Under the pieces are notes generated by a model, which had not been told where the DNA came from, ran no database searches, and worked only from the letters and a program-made list of their open reading frames with translations. Both the position numbers and the translations under genes were made by a program. A stretch of DNA of 64,000 bases. Origin: Ixodes scapularis. Taxonomy: Eukaryota; Arthropoda; Arachnida; Ixodida; Ixodidae. The DNA is taken from positions 12,120,018 to 12,184,017 of the forward strand of contig NW_024609836.1 of the NCBI RefSeq assembly GCF_016920785.2, written 5' to 3'. Below are positions 30,462 through 42,439 of this stretch, one piece after another (position 1 is the stretch's first letter; each line of letters starts with the position of its first letter).

Positions 30462-33400
30462 GTGAGTGTTTTGCTGCGAACCAATGTCTTTCTTGGAGTG
30501 TGACAGATCTCAGAGTTTGTTTTCATGCAAATATTCCTGCAGGCTTTAATTTTATTTAGGCAAGAATGCTGAACACACATGGACATCAAAATAGGATTTG
30601 TTGAATAGCTGTATTTTCAAATCTGCACTAAAAAAGCAGAGTAATCTATAATCAAATGAGAATTGAGCTTAACCACAACGTTATATACGAGCTAACTAAA
30701 ATATAGTGCTACACCCCTGTTTTAGTAAGAGGTTGGGTGCTGACAGAACACAGTTCAGATAAATGGCACCTATAAATGACACATGGCTTTTAGACCCTCA
30801 GTACCTTGATTCAGCTAAATTGAAAGAGATACTAGCCTGTCACGTAGCATGGTCTGCAGCAGTTAGCATAGTTAACAATCATGCAGTACTCAATGTATCT
30901 CGTATACTGAAGAAACTGTCAAATCATTTTAAACCTATGACAGTTTTTCAGAAATGTATTTTTTATACTCTGTTTGCCACAATTGCATCGGCCAACATGT
31001 CTGTCACTTTGATAGCTCATAATGATTACAGCCAGCGTTATACGGTTATACCCCACCTTTTTACTTAAAGGTGAAACATTTCTCGGTTTTTTGAACCACA
31101 TTTATTATCAAAGAGCTATTTCGTTAGGCCATTTTGCAAATGTTTTAAATATCAGGGATTCAAGATTTTTGTTGCGGTAGAAACCACAAACAGCTGCTCA
31201 GGACAGGCTGCTTTTTTATGCAGTGCACAAGTCCCGCTGTCCTCACCGGTGACGTGACCGCATTAACAGCACGGAGTGACGGGTCCAGGTAAATGACGAT
31301 CACTTCACAGGAGAGAATTATACTGTGTGTGGTTTACTACAGTCTAGCTATATTTTTTAATAATTCGATTTGAACACAAAGTGTGTTTTGTTTCAGTGCC
31401 ACAACTTCAGATGTTCATCTAGAGCACGCCGTGCCAGTTGAGAAGCGGCACGATTACCTCGAATTCGCACTTCGCGACTGCGGGATCTACGAAGATGTCC
31501 TGAAAAGGAAGACGCCCGTAGGCGGTGCAGTCCGGCGGGCCATCGTGAATCAGCTTTTTCAAGCTTGCTTCAAGATAGTATGGTATGTAATGCTCTTGTT
31601 TTGGTGCCAGTCGGCTCGCTTCATTGTACTTGCATTCTAGTATTTTCAATGCAAATAAGCCCAACCAGTTTTCGTTGCATATTTAGCATCTGCTGAAAAG
31701 TGTGATTGGTCTCAGCCTAATGCGATTATGGCCATCTCAGGCCTAGTTTGTTAAAATTAAAGTATTACAGAGCAACGATATCATGTCCGTGAGATTCAAA
31801 ACCGTGTCTCAATGTATAATATTGAGCATGTTGATACTTTAGACCTATATCGGAGTGCATAAATCTGGGTCCAAACCCTGATCTAAAAATATTATTTCTT
31901 TATAAGGCTCGTTAAAATAATAGGCGATGGAGAAAAGCGGCTCTCGTCAATAAGTCTATATTTAAAATTTTTTTTTTCACGTCCCGCCAATTGAAGAGCA
32001 TTGTGAGGGAGCCTGATCACCCGCCTGGTAGCCCTCAAATTTGGCGTTCGGTGAATACCCCCTATAGTTTGTCTGCTATGCTCACCGTCATCATGGCAAC
32101 GAAGCATTGACTGAATGGATCCGTGCAACGCTCCAGCATCTGAAGCCAACAAGATCCGAAGCTATTTACCTGAGCGTTCCGTCTCGTCACCTAGCTTGGT
32201 GATTGCTTAATAATTCCAGAAAGTCTTGTTGCAATTTCAGCCTGAAATTATCTTTCATTTTCCCAAAGAAAGTGGGGTGCAGTGAGGAGTGACCACGCAA
32301 AGCATGATCTGTTTGGAAACCTAGCTTGCCGCCATGGCTTACTGCTACCACGCTCCTTCGGCGACACAAACTTCCAACCAGCTTTGATCAGCGCTAGCGT
32401 TAGGAGACGACACTTGCAGAAATGCAGTTCGACGGCTGCCATATTTCTTCAACGACGTGAGCAACCAACCGGTTTTCATCAGCGTTGGTGTCATGAGATA
32501 ACTCTGAGAATTAGCATCGGATCTTGCTGGCTTCAGACGTTCGGGTCTGGCACGCATCCGCTCAGTTGACAATTCGTTACCTTGGTGACGGTGAGCATAG
32601 TAGACAAACTATTGTACGAAGGGACATGATGGGTTGGCGAGATCAGGTCTGTGATCGGGCTCTCTCGTTTTCCTTTTGAGTGCGCAAGAATAAAATATTA
32701 TAAATACACTTATTAATGAGGGCAGATTTTCTTCAGCACAAAACAGGCTGTATTCACTGGAAGCCATAGCTGTGTGCGCGATTGCTGAGCGCGGGCTGAT
32801 GGCGAGCTTCCACCTGTAGTTATTTTGCAACGTGCACTCTAGACCATCAAGATTGCCGGTCCTAGCCGCCTACTAATGTGAGTTCATTCTGAGCATGCGC
32901 TCTAAACAGCACCCACCACAAGTATGGCGTCCAGTGAATAGACCCTGCTGGCGACTCCAGCGAAATCGACGCCGCGTAGCGGCAACGCCGAGAAGCTCAG
33001 GAGAGGAGGTTGTTTCGACTCTGTCGTCTGCTATCGCTGGCTTGGTTCTCGTAGGCAGCGTAGAAACAAACATCGTTTCCAGTAATTATTTTTTTGTTCT
33101 CGCTGTGTCATTCCTACGCACTGACTGAAGGAATGTTTCATCGAAAGATCGCTTTGCTTTCTTATGCAAAACCTTGTTTACGCTGCAGTGCAAATAATTT
33201 ATGGTGATCCGCGTGGTGACCGACGAAAACGGCCTCCTTTCGTCTGCCAATTTGCCTGACCAGCGCGCCCCCTATAGTTCGCTGGAGTCGCGAATATTTT
33301 TATGAGCTTTTTACAAAGAGTATGTTTGTATGGCGATCCAGTGGGCCATTTTTGTTTTCCCGGCTTGTTGGGCTGAAGCATCAAACTGGCCATTTTCGTT

Positions 33401-36400
33401 GTCCTGTTGCCCCCATTATATCTTGCATTTTTCGATATTGAATTTTTTGTTTTAGCCTTGTCAGCTAACTAAGCTTCTTTTCAGCATTCAGCAACACACA
33501 TTTTTTGTGTTGTTTTATTGCAGGTCTGTTTTAGCGACTGGCAATACCAAAAGTATGATACACGATGGAAGGTGTGAAGTGATGTATATAGACTATATAT
33601 AAAAGTTTAATTCACAAGTTAGGGCCTTGATGAAGAATGCACCTATGTTGAAAGGGGTGGCTCTCTGGCCCATGCGGTACATGTATTGTTAAGTTCTTGG
33701 ACACAAGCAGAACGAAGATGAATTCTGCCACACATTCAAAGAACCATAATAGGAGCTAATAAAAAGTGTTCTTCAAATACCCAGAAAATATTGAATTTAC
33801 TTTTTAATTTTCAGGATGTTTAATCTAGGACGCAATTTTTTATGTTACACTCGCAGAATAATAATACCCTTTCTCTTATGCCATAGGTACCCGTCGCGGC
33901 AACTCTGTACGGTTGCAGCTGAGAGGCTGGTGTCGAAGTACCCCCATCTGTCAGATAAGATTGGGAGTGGCAGTGGCTTGGTGAGCATCACTTTTGTAGT
34001 GGTCTTCTTGGCATTTTTTCAGAGCATCAAATGAAGATTATAACCTCTAGAAAATTTATTTCTTGAAACACGAAGCAAATGTGCATGCGTGGGAGACTGG
34101 CAAGCGGCTAATTCGAGAAAGGCAAAATTTTAACCGTGCGCCATATGTAATTGAAAAAATGACCTGTGCCAGTATACAGACGATTTAAGCAATTGTTATT
34201 AACCGCAAGAACATTAATTTTGCTGTGCGACACTGTGGAACGTGCGAGTTGCGTGAGCGGGTAGATCAGACTTCTACTGCCGCTGAATGATGGCTCGTGC
34301 AGCCGAGGCACTGTCGAATGTAAGGAGCTTGCGCTTGTGTGTGTTACTCACAGTTTCACCATAACTTGCAAACAACGAAGGCTACAGCCCCAGTGATTCA
34401 ATCGGCGGCAGAGCGAAGCACGTGACAACGAATAACTGTCGCGCTCTCCTCCCGCTTAGAGGTGAGACATACTTTGCTGCGTCGCTCTGATTGGTTCGTG
34501 GGGACCGAAACATTCGCTTATTGCCAAGTTGCGGTGAAACAAAGTTTAGAAGCTGTGCGTTTGAGAGCTTCCAACAGAGAGCACAGGTTTAAATGAGGTT
34601 TATGATAGTCGTAATACACTTGCTGGAAGTGCGGTGGTGATCTTCACAATGAGTCGCAAGAGAAGGGAGCGGACTCAAGAGGACATCATTGAACAGAAGC
34701 GGCGGTCCGCTAAGGCTCGGCGTGTTTGTGGTACCAACGAGATGCCGGAAGTATATGTCGCGGTCGGTGGAAACGCCCCCAAGGGTTCCCAAGTCTGTCC
34801 AATAGCGTCTTTTTGGGTTTGGTAATTGTTGGGGGGAAGGGAAGGGAGGTGGTTGGGTCGGGTCCCTCCAAACCAGAGGTCTCCCCGCCTTCCTTAACCT
34901 TTGGTGGCGGTGGCGTCATGTCGCATCCAGGAGCTTCCTACTGCCATGGTGGGCTCGTTCAGCTATGGCCGAAGGCCGAGTGAGAGAATGAGGTTTGTCG
35001 CAACTTAATTATGGCATTCTGACGTTGTCTGCAGCAAACCATCGCAAACACGCTGCCCCTTTTTTTAATGCTGTCTGACTAAATAACTCTGCTTGTCTGT
35101 CATGATGAGCTAGTGCCACCAGTGCACATTCGGCTTTGTGCACTGGTTGTCACAGCTGGCCTGTTGTTCTGGTTGTCACAGGCGGCCTGCTGTACTGCTT
35201 ATTTCTGGTTCTTATTGTCCTGCTCAAATCTGTAAATGAACGAGTGCACCTTCATATTTAAGAAAGGTTCCTTAAAATAGTTTGCTGATACGCAGTGCAC
35301 GCAAATAATTCCTCCAAGATAGGAGTTCGTTAGGCCTGGTTAAACAGGCATCTCCCGAAGCCCACTTAGGGTATCTGAAACTTTCTGCATATCTAAAGAA
35401 TCTGTAAAATTCCTAAAGGCTAAGAGCCTACTTACAGAACACTGGTTTGCACTCACTTTTCATAAAGTTTGCAGGCGTTCAGCAATGTTTTTGTGCACGC
35501 ATAGGAATCCCAATCCCGGCGACGGAGCGTTCAAATCCAAACAAAACCGCCGCCGACATCTACATGGTGGGTCTGGTGTTTGCTCTAACCCGCTGATCTC
35601 CTTGTCAACGTGGGCACATAGTAATTTATGAGTAACAGTTTTGTTACCTGTGAAACTGGCGTTTCTCTGAGGTTTCGTGTTTTTTATACACGGCTCTGCT
35701 ATTATTGACAGTGCTTATAAAAGAAATTTGAAAACAGTTTGGAATTGATATTCCTGTTTATGAGGAACATTTTGTGCATGGATAACGGTATAAATAACCG
35801 GATTTAAATTCAGTTAACATTTCTTTTTTATTCCAAATTATCTACAGGGCTCATTGGTGCTGGCACTCCGGAACAGATACATAAATATGCGTAAGAAGAC
35901 GGAGAACTGTTCCGAAAAGATGGCGGCGAAAAAGCGCCAGTACCTTCACAAGAGGCACGCCGAGGCAACTTCAAAAGGACCAAGCAAGAGGCTGTGCCGC
36001 CTTTTCGTAAGTCTTAGTCAAAATGTTTCATCCATTTAGTTTTAGATAGCCAAAATCAGCCGTTTCTTTTTTGAAATATAGCATATAAAAACTGTCATTA
36101 TGAAATTATATTTATATGAGCTGGTGGTTCAATTTATCCTATATTAATAAAATAAGCCTGGCAGACTGCTGGTTTTTGTTGCTAAGCGCAGTTACGTATC
36201 CAAGTTATGTGGTTTTAAGCAATTCTTTTTGACTGGGCAGTTAATTCAATCCACAAAAAAAGTAAATTTGTTTAGTTTTGTGTTGAACAAGCCTTTTTGT
36301 TTGCTTTTTTTCTTTTTGGTGAAAAATGTCCTGGATTTGTAATATCATACAGGTACATTTTCATTTACTTACTTGCGAAACTGCCTGTGTCTGAAAAAAG

Positions 36401-39400
36401 CAATGGCAGACTGCCATTGAAGGGGCACCCAAGTCAGCATATGGTTAGAACTGCTTTGTTCTAGTTGTAATGACTTGACCGGCTGTATTGCATGAGATGA
36501 TAGAGTGGAAATCTACCATAACAATATATTATGAGCAGCTGCGAAGTGTGGTCTTCAAGTGCAAATTGTGTAGCTATGCTATAGCTATCTTAAAACGTAA
36601 TTTTGATAGTAAAGGCCGTTGTCTTTACTATCACCTTCCAATAGGCATTTACTAAATTGCCGAAGTTTCAAGCAGAAGGGCAGGAACGGGGGTGCTGCAC
36701 GTGCTCACCTTATCTGCATGAATAGATTAAAGTAAATACACAAAAAAAGCATTGGTGAACGTGGGTGCAAAATGCCAATTACTGTTGGGTTTTTGTTTTC
36801 GAAAAGTTTTTGTTGCAGGCGTCCGCACGCACAGCACGCAACTACACTCAAACCCTCGTTACTGGTTCGGTAATTAAGGAAATGGTCTTGCCTTTACTGT
36901 ACATCATGCAATGGCATGCGATATCTCTTAGGCCCATATTATATTCCAGAAGGGTTTTGTACAACCTGGCTCACTACTTTCGCGGTGTGAGAAAATCAAG
37001 CACACGCGCGAATGAACACAGCTATATAAATTTCCTTTACAACCTAATTATTTTGTGTACAGTTTCATAGCGCCTTCATGTGCCTGAGTAGCACAGCATT
37101 TGACAAGGTTAAGGGGCCAAATCAAAGCTGTGAGACCAGCCGCCATAACAAAGAGAAAGAGAGAGAGAGAGAGAAAACATGGGTCTACATATAGTTGAAT
37201 AAGGCAGTCAATGTAGTTCTCATGTGGCTGTATATCGAAATAGCAGTGAACTTTGAAGTAACTCTGGCTTATACGCCGCTAAAGAGCAGTGTCGCCTTGA
37301 AACCAGAAATGTAGACCTTTATAATATTTTAGTTCTTGCAGTCGATATTAGAGTTGAGTTTGGTAGGTCCTTTAAACTTACGGGTCGACGCATTTTTTTA
37401 TTGGTAGATGTGAAAGTGGATATGCTTGTTCTTGCTGGCATTCTAAAAAAATTATATTTACAGGCTAAACAAACTACCGAGCGTTAAAATGAGAAAGGAG
37501 AGAGGATTTATCTCAATCAGGTGTTGCGCTATGATTCAATTTTCAACCGTTCCTTAATACCCATAGTAAATGAAACCTAATCTGACTGAAGCCTTAATTC
37601 TAGAAAGAAGGCCTCGTGTTCCTTTGGCAAAGGAACATAGAGCCTTCTTTACAAAAGGTAATGAGGAATATGCTCGAGTATCCAAGAGGAACCCTCCGTC
37701 ATTATCAAAAATGAACTCATTTCGTGATGGAATCAATTTTTTATTCTCAAGTGACGTGCTGGCAGATGTTGGCATCTGCTCCAAAAGTGCCAGCGGCTGC
37801 TTCTAAACCAATATATTGCCTGCTCGCTGCAAAGGGTCAAATGCAGCTTCCATCAGTGTATATTGTTCAGGGACAACATTTAGTAGAAAGGGCAGTACCA
37901 CATTTACTCGAATCTAAGCATATTTTTTCTCCATAGTCTCGATGTTCAAATAAGTTTTTTTGCCTAGCTTCGGAAAATGTCCGAAATTGTGAACTTTGCA
38001 CAAGATACCAAGAACTGCAAATTTATTCCAAAGAAATCAAAAAGCTGAACGTTACACAAAAAAACAAATCAACGCTGGAGAGAATTAAACTCCTAGCCAT
38101 CGGCTGTCGCCACGTTCCATGGTCGATCAATTACTCTCGCTACCACTTGAAGATGAGTTCTCGGTGCCTTCGCCTCTGCTGGTCTGCACTGTCACTTCTC
38201 GAGCGCCTGCTTCTCTGACGGTGCTCAGTATGTCAGTGTAGACCGGGGTCTCATTGGCATTCCCGATCTGGCTGAGTCTGTAGGGAGACTCTCAACACTG
38301 TTTCATGACGAATCGCTAAAGTTGATGAGCTTGTTCTTCGAAATCTACCAGCAGTTTTCGGGAGATAGTGGTCCGGCATCTCAAAGAAAACCTGTTAGAC
38401 TTTATTGCTTCACCCAGCCCCTACTTGCGCATAATGCGGCACGGGGAATCTTTATCTGCGTTACGACTTCCCTTGCCTTTCTATGAATAGCATCAGCCGC
38501 GACGGCCAAGCGCATCATTCGCTGTGGGTAAACTTTGCGCAGTCCCGTAGCTCGCGCCGTCTTTCCCATCGGATCACACACGCTGTGTGTGTGCTAAACT
38601 GTTCAACAGCACCATAATTACCGGTGTTCTCTGGGTTTGTGGTAACAGCTCGCTTGAGCTTCAATGGGTACAAAGACTTTTTTGCACTCATGGTGGACAA
38701 TAGAATTCTGATTGCCAAACCACGTGAACAAGGAACGAATGACGCTTGTGAGACGGGCGGCGACAAATAGGCCTAACCGATCGAGCTGATGAAACAAAAC
38801 TAAACACCACGCCCCGATATGGCGAAGCTCCCAACGCTCCTGCGAGGTTGCGCAAATAGCGCGTTGGGTACTGCCATCTATAAACTAATTTTTAAATCGA
38901 GGGCCAGGGACGCCAGGCGCCGTCCGCGACTCCGGTGCACGGCGCTTGGGTTAGCTGGAGAGCAGGCGGCAGTGCATATCATCGATGTCCAATTTTTTGT
39001 ACGGAAGGGCAGTGGTTTCATTCGCATGGGAACTTTTTTTTAATGTTTTATGTCCACAAAAGAGGCGGGGCGTATATATCAGTTGGGTGCTTAGAAGTAT
39101 GAAAATATGGCTGGCACCAAAAACACCCACTAACATCTGATGTTGCGTCAGAATCCCTTACATGTTCCTATCCTGGTGCTGGGATTGCTCTATTATTTTT
39201 AATGTTTGATCATATCAAGCTGTGCCTTGTGTATTACAGGACTGCGGCCACCTGGTCGTCTACGGAGAGACGGCGGAAACCCTACAGAACACAATGAGTG
39301 GCTGCACGAAAATGCAGCCTGTGAGGATGAGGATCAGATGAGGCCACGGCTGCTTGCGATGGCAGAGGAGCGTCACCAGCGCCTTCGCACACTGACACTG

Positions 39401-42256
39401 TCTGAGGCCCTGATGTTTTATCCATTTCTGGGAACAGAGGCTTCGGTATGTCTATTATATCCAGTGTTTTTCATGCAATTTCCCCTTATTGTAATTCACT
39501 TTATTTGCAGCTCCTGACGGAGTTCGACGTACTTTTTAAAGCAAAAGGTGTAGAAAGCATCGAGAACGGCTGCAGGGTGCTTTGCAGCCTTGTGCTTCAG
39601 AGCGGAGAAGAATCCGAGGTGGTGGAATTCTCGAAGGTGGCACCTGGTAAGTTTATATTGCCATGCTTTGCGCATTTTCAACGTCGGCAACGCCGCTGTA
39701 GCTTTCTTGAGGCATAACCACCTTTGAAACTCAACCAGTAAAATGCAAAAATTTAACTTATCTTGCATAGTTATCGTCAACCACTCAAAGCGCATCATTT
39801 TTAGTCATTAGACTTGTTCTATGTTGCATATGTGAGCCACCAGAACATTCCTGTTGAGGCAAGTTGTACAGGATGAATCTGTATCAGCATGACTATCTTC
39901 TCAGTATAGGCTATCTATGGCTCGATTTAGGTCACATTCCTATTAAAAGTGGAGCAGCTTTTTAGACTTTTACCAATGTGCTCGTATACAAAAGGGAACC
40001 TAAAAGTAACCGGAATTAATTTCTGGAGGGCGGACCGTTCGTAGTACCAGCTTCCGCCGCTAGCAGCGTGTAGCGCCACCTCTTCCTAGAGCCGCCTCTT
40101 CCGAGTCAGTCTGCCGACTGGCGTCATGTGCTAAAGTTCCAGCAGCGTGGTGTAGGTTTTTTTCTGAAGCGCATCAAATTCGTTCCTCCTTCTTTTGCAA
40201 TGTCTGATTTGAAGGAACAGCAAGCGGCCGTGGAATTCTGATTTATTTTAGCGAAAATGGCGGCAGAAACTCTTGTAATGCTTCAGAGAACTTACAAAGA
40301 AGGTATTATGAAGAAATCGCAGGTTTACGAGGTTTATGGTTCTTTCGCTTTAAGCTCGATGAATTACTGATCGATAACCTACCTTGTTCAGGGCTATCCT
40401 TGACCTCTTCGACTGATTAAACAATCGAGAAAATTTGGGCATTGTTCACTCCGAGTTTGCTCCTCCAGCTGAAACCGTTAATCAGGTGTTTTACCTGGGA
40501 GTTTTACGACGCTTGCGAAAACCAGTGTAAACAAAACGCCCCGATTTGTAAGAAAGGGGGGGAGTGGTGGTTCCATCACGACAATGTGCCAGTACACACT
40601 GCCTTGGCAGTGCGTTCATTTTTGTACAAAAAGTAGCATAACACAGTCCTCCCCCCCCCCCCCCCCCCCCCCAACCCTATTCAATGGACATCGCCCCGTG
40701 TGACGTTTTTTTGTTCGCCCGCATAAAAAAAGGTCCCGAAAGAGAAATGCTTTGTGGATATGGAAGGTCCTTCAAATCAGACACTGCAGAAAACAAAAAA
40801 ATATTCTGAAGCGCTTGATGAAAAAATTAATAACATGCTGCGGGGCCATCAGCGGTGGGCGCCAAGCGATGCAAGTGGAAGAAGCTACGACTGAAAACGG
40901 CCGCTTTCCAGAAAAATAATTTCGGTTACTTTTGGGTCCCCCGTTGTGTGCCCAAATTCTTGAGACTGTATATAGTTCAAAGGTCAATTATTCTCTTCTG
41001 AATCCTAATCAGCAATTCCCTCTCATAAAGGCCCCCTTGTACAGATTTGAATTGCCATAAGTCTTAAACTTTTGTTTCGGTACTCCGACCGAGTAACGTT
41101 AAACAACCCCATCAGGCATAATTTTCATAAAGTTCAGAATTCGTGCAAAGAGCGGCGGTCAGCAACCATTAGTTCATCATTGGAACATACAGCAAAATTT
41201 ATGTTGAATACTTGTGCCTTCCACTTTCATGGCACAAGGCACAAATAAACCTTTCTCAGTACCATGCATTGCTAAATTGTCATTCACATTAAATGTAATG
41301 CGCATAATACTAAAAAAAAGCTGCTTAAATTAAAAAAAAAATTGGATTGGAGCAACGTTTTACATTACATTCTTTCATCTCTTTCAGAAGACGGTGTACT
41401 CGCAATTTTGCAGTTTGTTGCGTCCCGCTGCAAAGTGCCTCTCAATGCCGTTCTGACAGAGGTGAGTGCTGGTGGAGTTTAATAAATGTAAAATTTACAC
41501 AAATACAGCACCACTAATAATCTGCCCTAGCTGTGTATCCAGCGTTGGGAACATGTTGAAAAAAACCGCAGATGGCCATGATTCAGGGCCCTTTATCATG
41601 TCTGTCACAGCATGCCTGTGCCTTTGAGATATAAGCTAAACAGTTTAATTAATTAGACTGTTCTGTGGCCTTCCTTTCCTGTAACTTTTGTTGATGCAAA
41701 AATCCAGTCTATTGATTTGGCAAAGATGAAAGAGCGTGTTGGTGAAAATACGGGAGTCAAAGAAAGAATAAAAACACTTAAGGACAAGGACAGACAGCAC
41801 AGTTCTTTCATGAAAGAACTGTGCTGTCTGTCCTTGTCCTTAAGTGTTTTTATTCTTTCTTTGACTCCCGTATTGATTTGGCATTGGGGAAATTTAAATA
41901 TTGCATCATAACTATGTAGCCGTGTAATTGTTGTATTTGAATTGTTTCTGCTATCTGCTTTTGTTTCCCAGCACGAGATTCCGCTGACGCCGTGCTTGGT
42001 GGAGCAAGATGGAGCGGTCTCTCTGTGGATCGACGGCCAGTTGTTTTTCCCAGTGTCGTCGCTGCTCTCGGGTGTGGCGGGCCTTTTTGCTGCTTACTGG
42101 GTTTTTCATATCGAGTACGCGAAGAAGGCTCATAAAATGCTAACCTTTATTGAGCACGCGTTTTTGGCACTGTGCTACACGAGGCCGCGGGTCAAGGCTC
42201 TGGAACTGATCAATTTCTATAGAGCGAACGCGACTTGTGTGGCACAGTCAGCCTAG
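30351..42256 (+). CDS. SAMD3-like / uncharacterised tick-fish family protein, ten exons, N-terminus missing
   Basis: Exons: 30351-30461, 31224-31288, 31397-31582, 33887-33980, 35848-36006, 36819-36864, 39240-39445, 39511-39646, 41388-41461 and 41972-42256. They sum to 1362 bp, 453 residues plus TAG, with compatible phases throughout. Order of the product: PB1-like end (IQVYDEDLEDFIDLEP), variable linker, conserved core (WYPSRQLCTVAAERLVSKYP, HLSDKIGSGSGL, LVLALRNRYINMRKK), helical middle (LLAMAEERHQRLRTLTL) and C-terminal part (LFFPVSSLLSGVAGLFAAYW, VFHIEYAKKAHKMLTFIEHA). This is the layout of a family often labelled SAMD3-like in fish and ticks. Function unknown. The 2nd and 6th exons are the least certain. 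Confidence 0.75.
31224..31288 (+). CDS. Exon 2 of the SAMD3-like gene (phase-inferred)
   Basis: Acceptor TTTTTTATGCAG, donor GTAAAT. At 65 bp it has the length needed (2 mod 3) to join exons 1 and 3 in frame, giving TSPAVLTGDVTALTARSDGS. No conserved motif; supported only by splice signals and phase. Confidence 0.5.
31397..31582 (+). CDS. Exon 3 of the SAMD3-like gene
   Basis: Acceptor GTTTTGTTTCAG, donor GTATGT. Encodes DVHLEHAVPVEKRHDYLEF and RRAIVNQLFQACFKIV. Ends inside the Trp codon that exon 4 completes. Confidence 0.75.
31583..33886. other. Intron 3 of the SAMD3-like gene
   Basis: Carries a TIR element (32061-32612) and otherwise AT-rich sequence. Sequences around 32930-32990 and 33255-33300 share a GCTGGAGTCGCG/GCGACTCCAGC inverted motif, possibly another old element. 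No other gene recognised. Confidence 0.5.
32061..32612. mobile_element. Non-coding TIR element in intron 3
   Basis: Inverted repeats of about 110 bp: ATAGTTTGTCTGCTATGCTC (near 32064) with the complement of GAGCATAGTAGACAAACTAT (near 32592), continuing into CTGAAGCCAACAAGATCCGA and its inverted partner. Minus-strand short frames in it carry no domain. Confidence 0.55.
33887..33980 (+). CDS. Exon 4 of the SAMD3-like gene
   Basis: Acceptor ATGCCATAG, donor GTGAGC. Encodes YPSRQLCTVAAERLVSKYP and HLSDKIGSGSGL, the most conserved signature of the family (YPTxxQY...YPxLxDKIGSG). Confidence 0.85.
33981..35847. other. Intron 4 of the SAMD3-like gene
   Basis: Contains a small plus-strand frame at 34649-34825 starting MSRKRRERTQEDIIEQKRRS, basic and helical, preceded by a GC-rich CAC/CGT block. 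I do not recognise it; it could be a remnant of a mobile element ORF. No other feature was seen. Confidence 0.4.
35848..36006 (+). CDS. Exon 5 of the SAMD3-like gene
   Basis: Acceptor TTATCTACAG, donor GTAAGT. 53 codons, phase 0: LVLALRNRYINMRKKTENC and a Lys/Arg-rich part (MAAKKRQYLHKRHAEATSKG) that could be a nuclear localisation signal (inference). Confidence 0.85.
36819..36864 (+). CDS. Exon 6 of the SAMD3-like gene (tentative)
   Basis: Acceptor TTTTTGTTGCAG; the donor GTTCGG is poor. The 46 bp is the length (1 mod 3) required between exons 5 and 7 and gives ASARTARNYTQTLVTG, resembling the family's NYLPxxxxG segment. Without such an exon the frame of exon 7 would not fit. Confidence 0.45.
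36865..39239. other. Intron 6 of the SAMD3-like gene
   Basis: Holds a GA microsatellite (37150-37178) and the Tigger relic (about 37950-38770). A plus-strand frame at 37570-37806 shows no known domain. Confidence 0.5.
37950..38770 (-). pseudogene. Tigger/pogo-like transposase relic
   Basis: The minus-strand start MSAKKSLYPLKLKRAVTTN, followed by NTGNYGAVEQFSTHTACVIR, resembles the CENP-B-type helix-turn-helix of Tigger proteins. Further on, in shifting frames, come TQIKIPRAALCASRGWVKQ, SRKLLVDFEEQAHQL and IGNANETPVYTDI (the family's NxDETPVYFD block, with D changed to N). Several stops and frameshifts mean it is inactive. It lies in intron 6 of the host gene, opposite strand. Confidence 0.7.
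39240..39445 (+). CDS. Exon 7 of the SAMD3-like gene
   Basis: Acceptor TGTGTATTACAG, donor GTATGT. Encodes RPPGRLRRDGGNPTEHNEWL and RPRLLAMAEERHQRLRTLTL followed by SEALMFYPFLGTEAS; helical, with the family's Y/WPxLF-like end (FYPFLG). Confidence 0.8.
39511..39646 (+). CDS. Exon 8 of the SAMD3-like gene
   Basis: Acceptor TTTATTTGCAG, donor GTAAGT. Encodes LLTEFDVLFKAKGVESIENG and SLVLQSGEESEVVEFSKVAP. Follows exon 7 after a 65-bp intron, the shortest in the gene. Confidence 0.8.
39988..40970 (+). pseudogene. mariner transposase relic, internally deleted
   Basis: The plus strand reads MSDLKEQQAAVEF near 40200, then (after a gap) HSEFAPPAETVNQVF, LGVLRRLRENQ, WFHHDNVPVHTALAVRSFLY (the FLHHDNAPAH block) and LRGHQRWAPSDASG near the end. 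Ends GGGAACCTAAAAGTAACCGG and the complement of CGGTTACTTTTGGGTCCCC are inverted. A poly-C run of about 20 at 40651-40672 replaces the PPYSPDLAP region. Lies in intron 8 of the host gene. Confidence 0.75.
41388..41461 (+). CDS. Exon 9 of the SAMD3-like gene
   Basis: Acceptor ATCTCTTTCAG, donor GTGAGT. Completes the split codon from exon 8 and reads DGVLAILQFVASRCKVPLNA. Confidence 0.8.
41711..41883. mobile_element. Hairpin retroposon with 12-bp target duplication
   Basis: 41748-41873 is an almost perfect palindrome (ATACGGGAGTCAAAGAAAGA to TCTTTCTTTGACTCCCGTAT, centre TTCATGAA). The direct repeat ATTGATTTGGCA flanks it exactly at 41711-41722 and 41872-41883. It lies in intron 9 of the host gene. 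The element has a 25-bp unpaired 5' extension. Confidence 0.75.
41972..42256 (+). CDS. Terminal exon 10 of the SAMD3-like gene
   Basis: Acceptor TTGTTTCCCAG. 94 codons then TAG. Encodes HEIPLTPCLVEQDGAVSLWI, LFFPVSSLLSGVAGLFAAYW and VFHIEYAKKAHKMLTFIEHA, matching the conserved C-terminus of the family. Confidence 0.85.
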   Translation, partial: HEIPLTPCLVEQDGAVSLWIDGQLFFPVSSLLSGVAGLFAAYWVFHIEYAKKAHKMLTFIEHAFLALCYTRPRVKALELINFYRANATCVAQSA

Positions 42257-42439
42257 TGTGCCCTACACTTTAATACTCTTGTCAGACGGGCATTTAAATC
42301 GTTTAGAATTAACTCCTTCAAAGAATCGGCCAATCAGCATGAGCCCGTGGCTCTGTGTGTGCCCTTCGGCATGCGCTTGTTCGCGGATTATTTGAAGGAG
42401 GTTACCCAGAAGTCCTGTTGAAATGACCGTCTAACAGGG

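Noticed and set aside
34649..34825. Basic helical small frame considered as a Helitron or bZIP fragment
   Set aside because: Too short and without a diagnostic motif; mentioned only under the intron entry.
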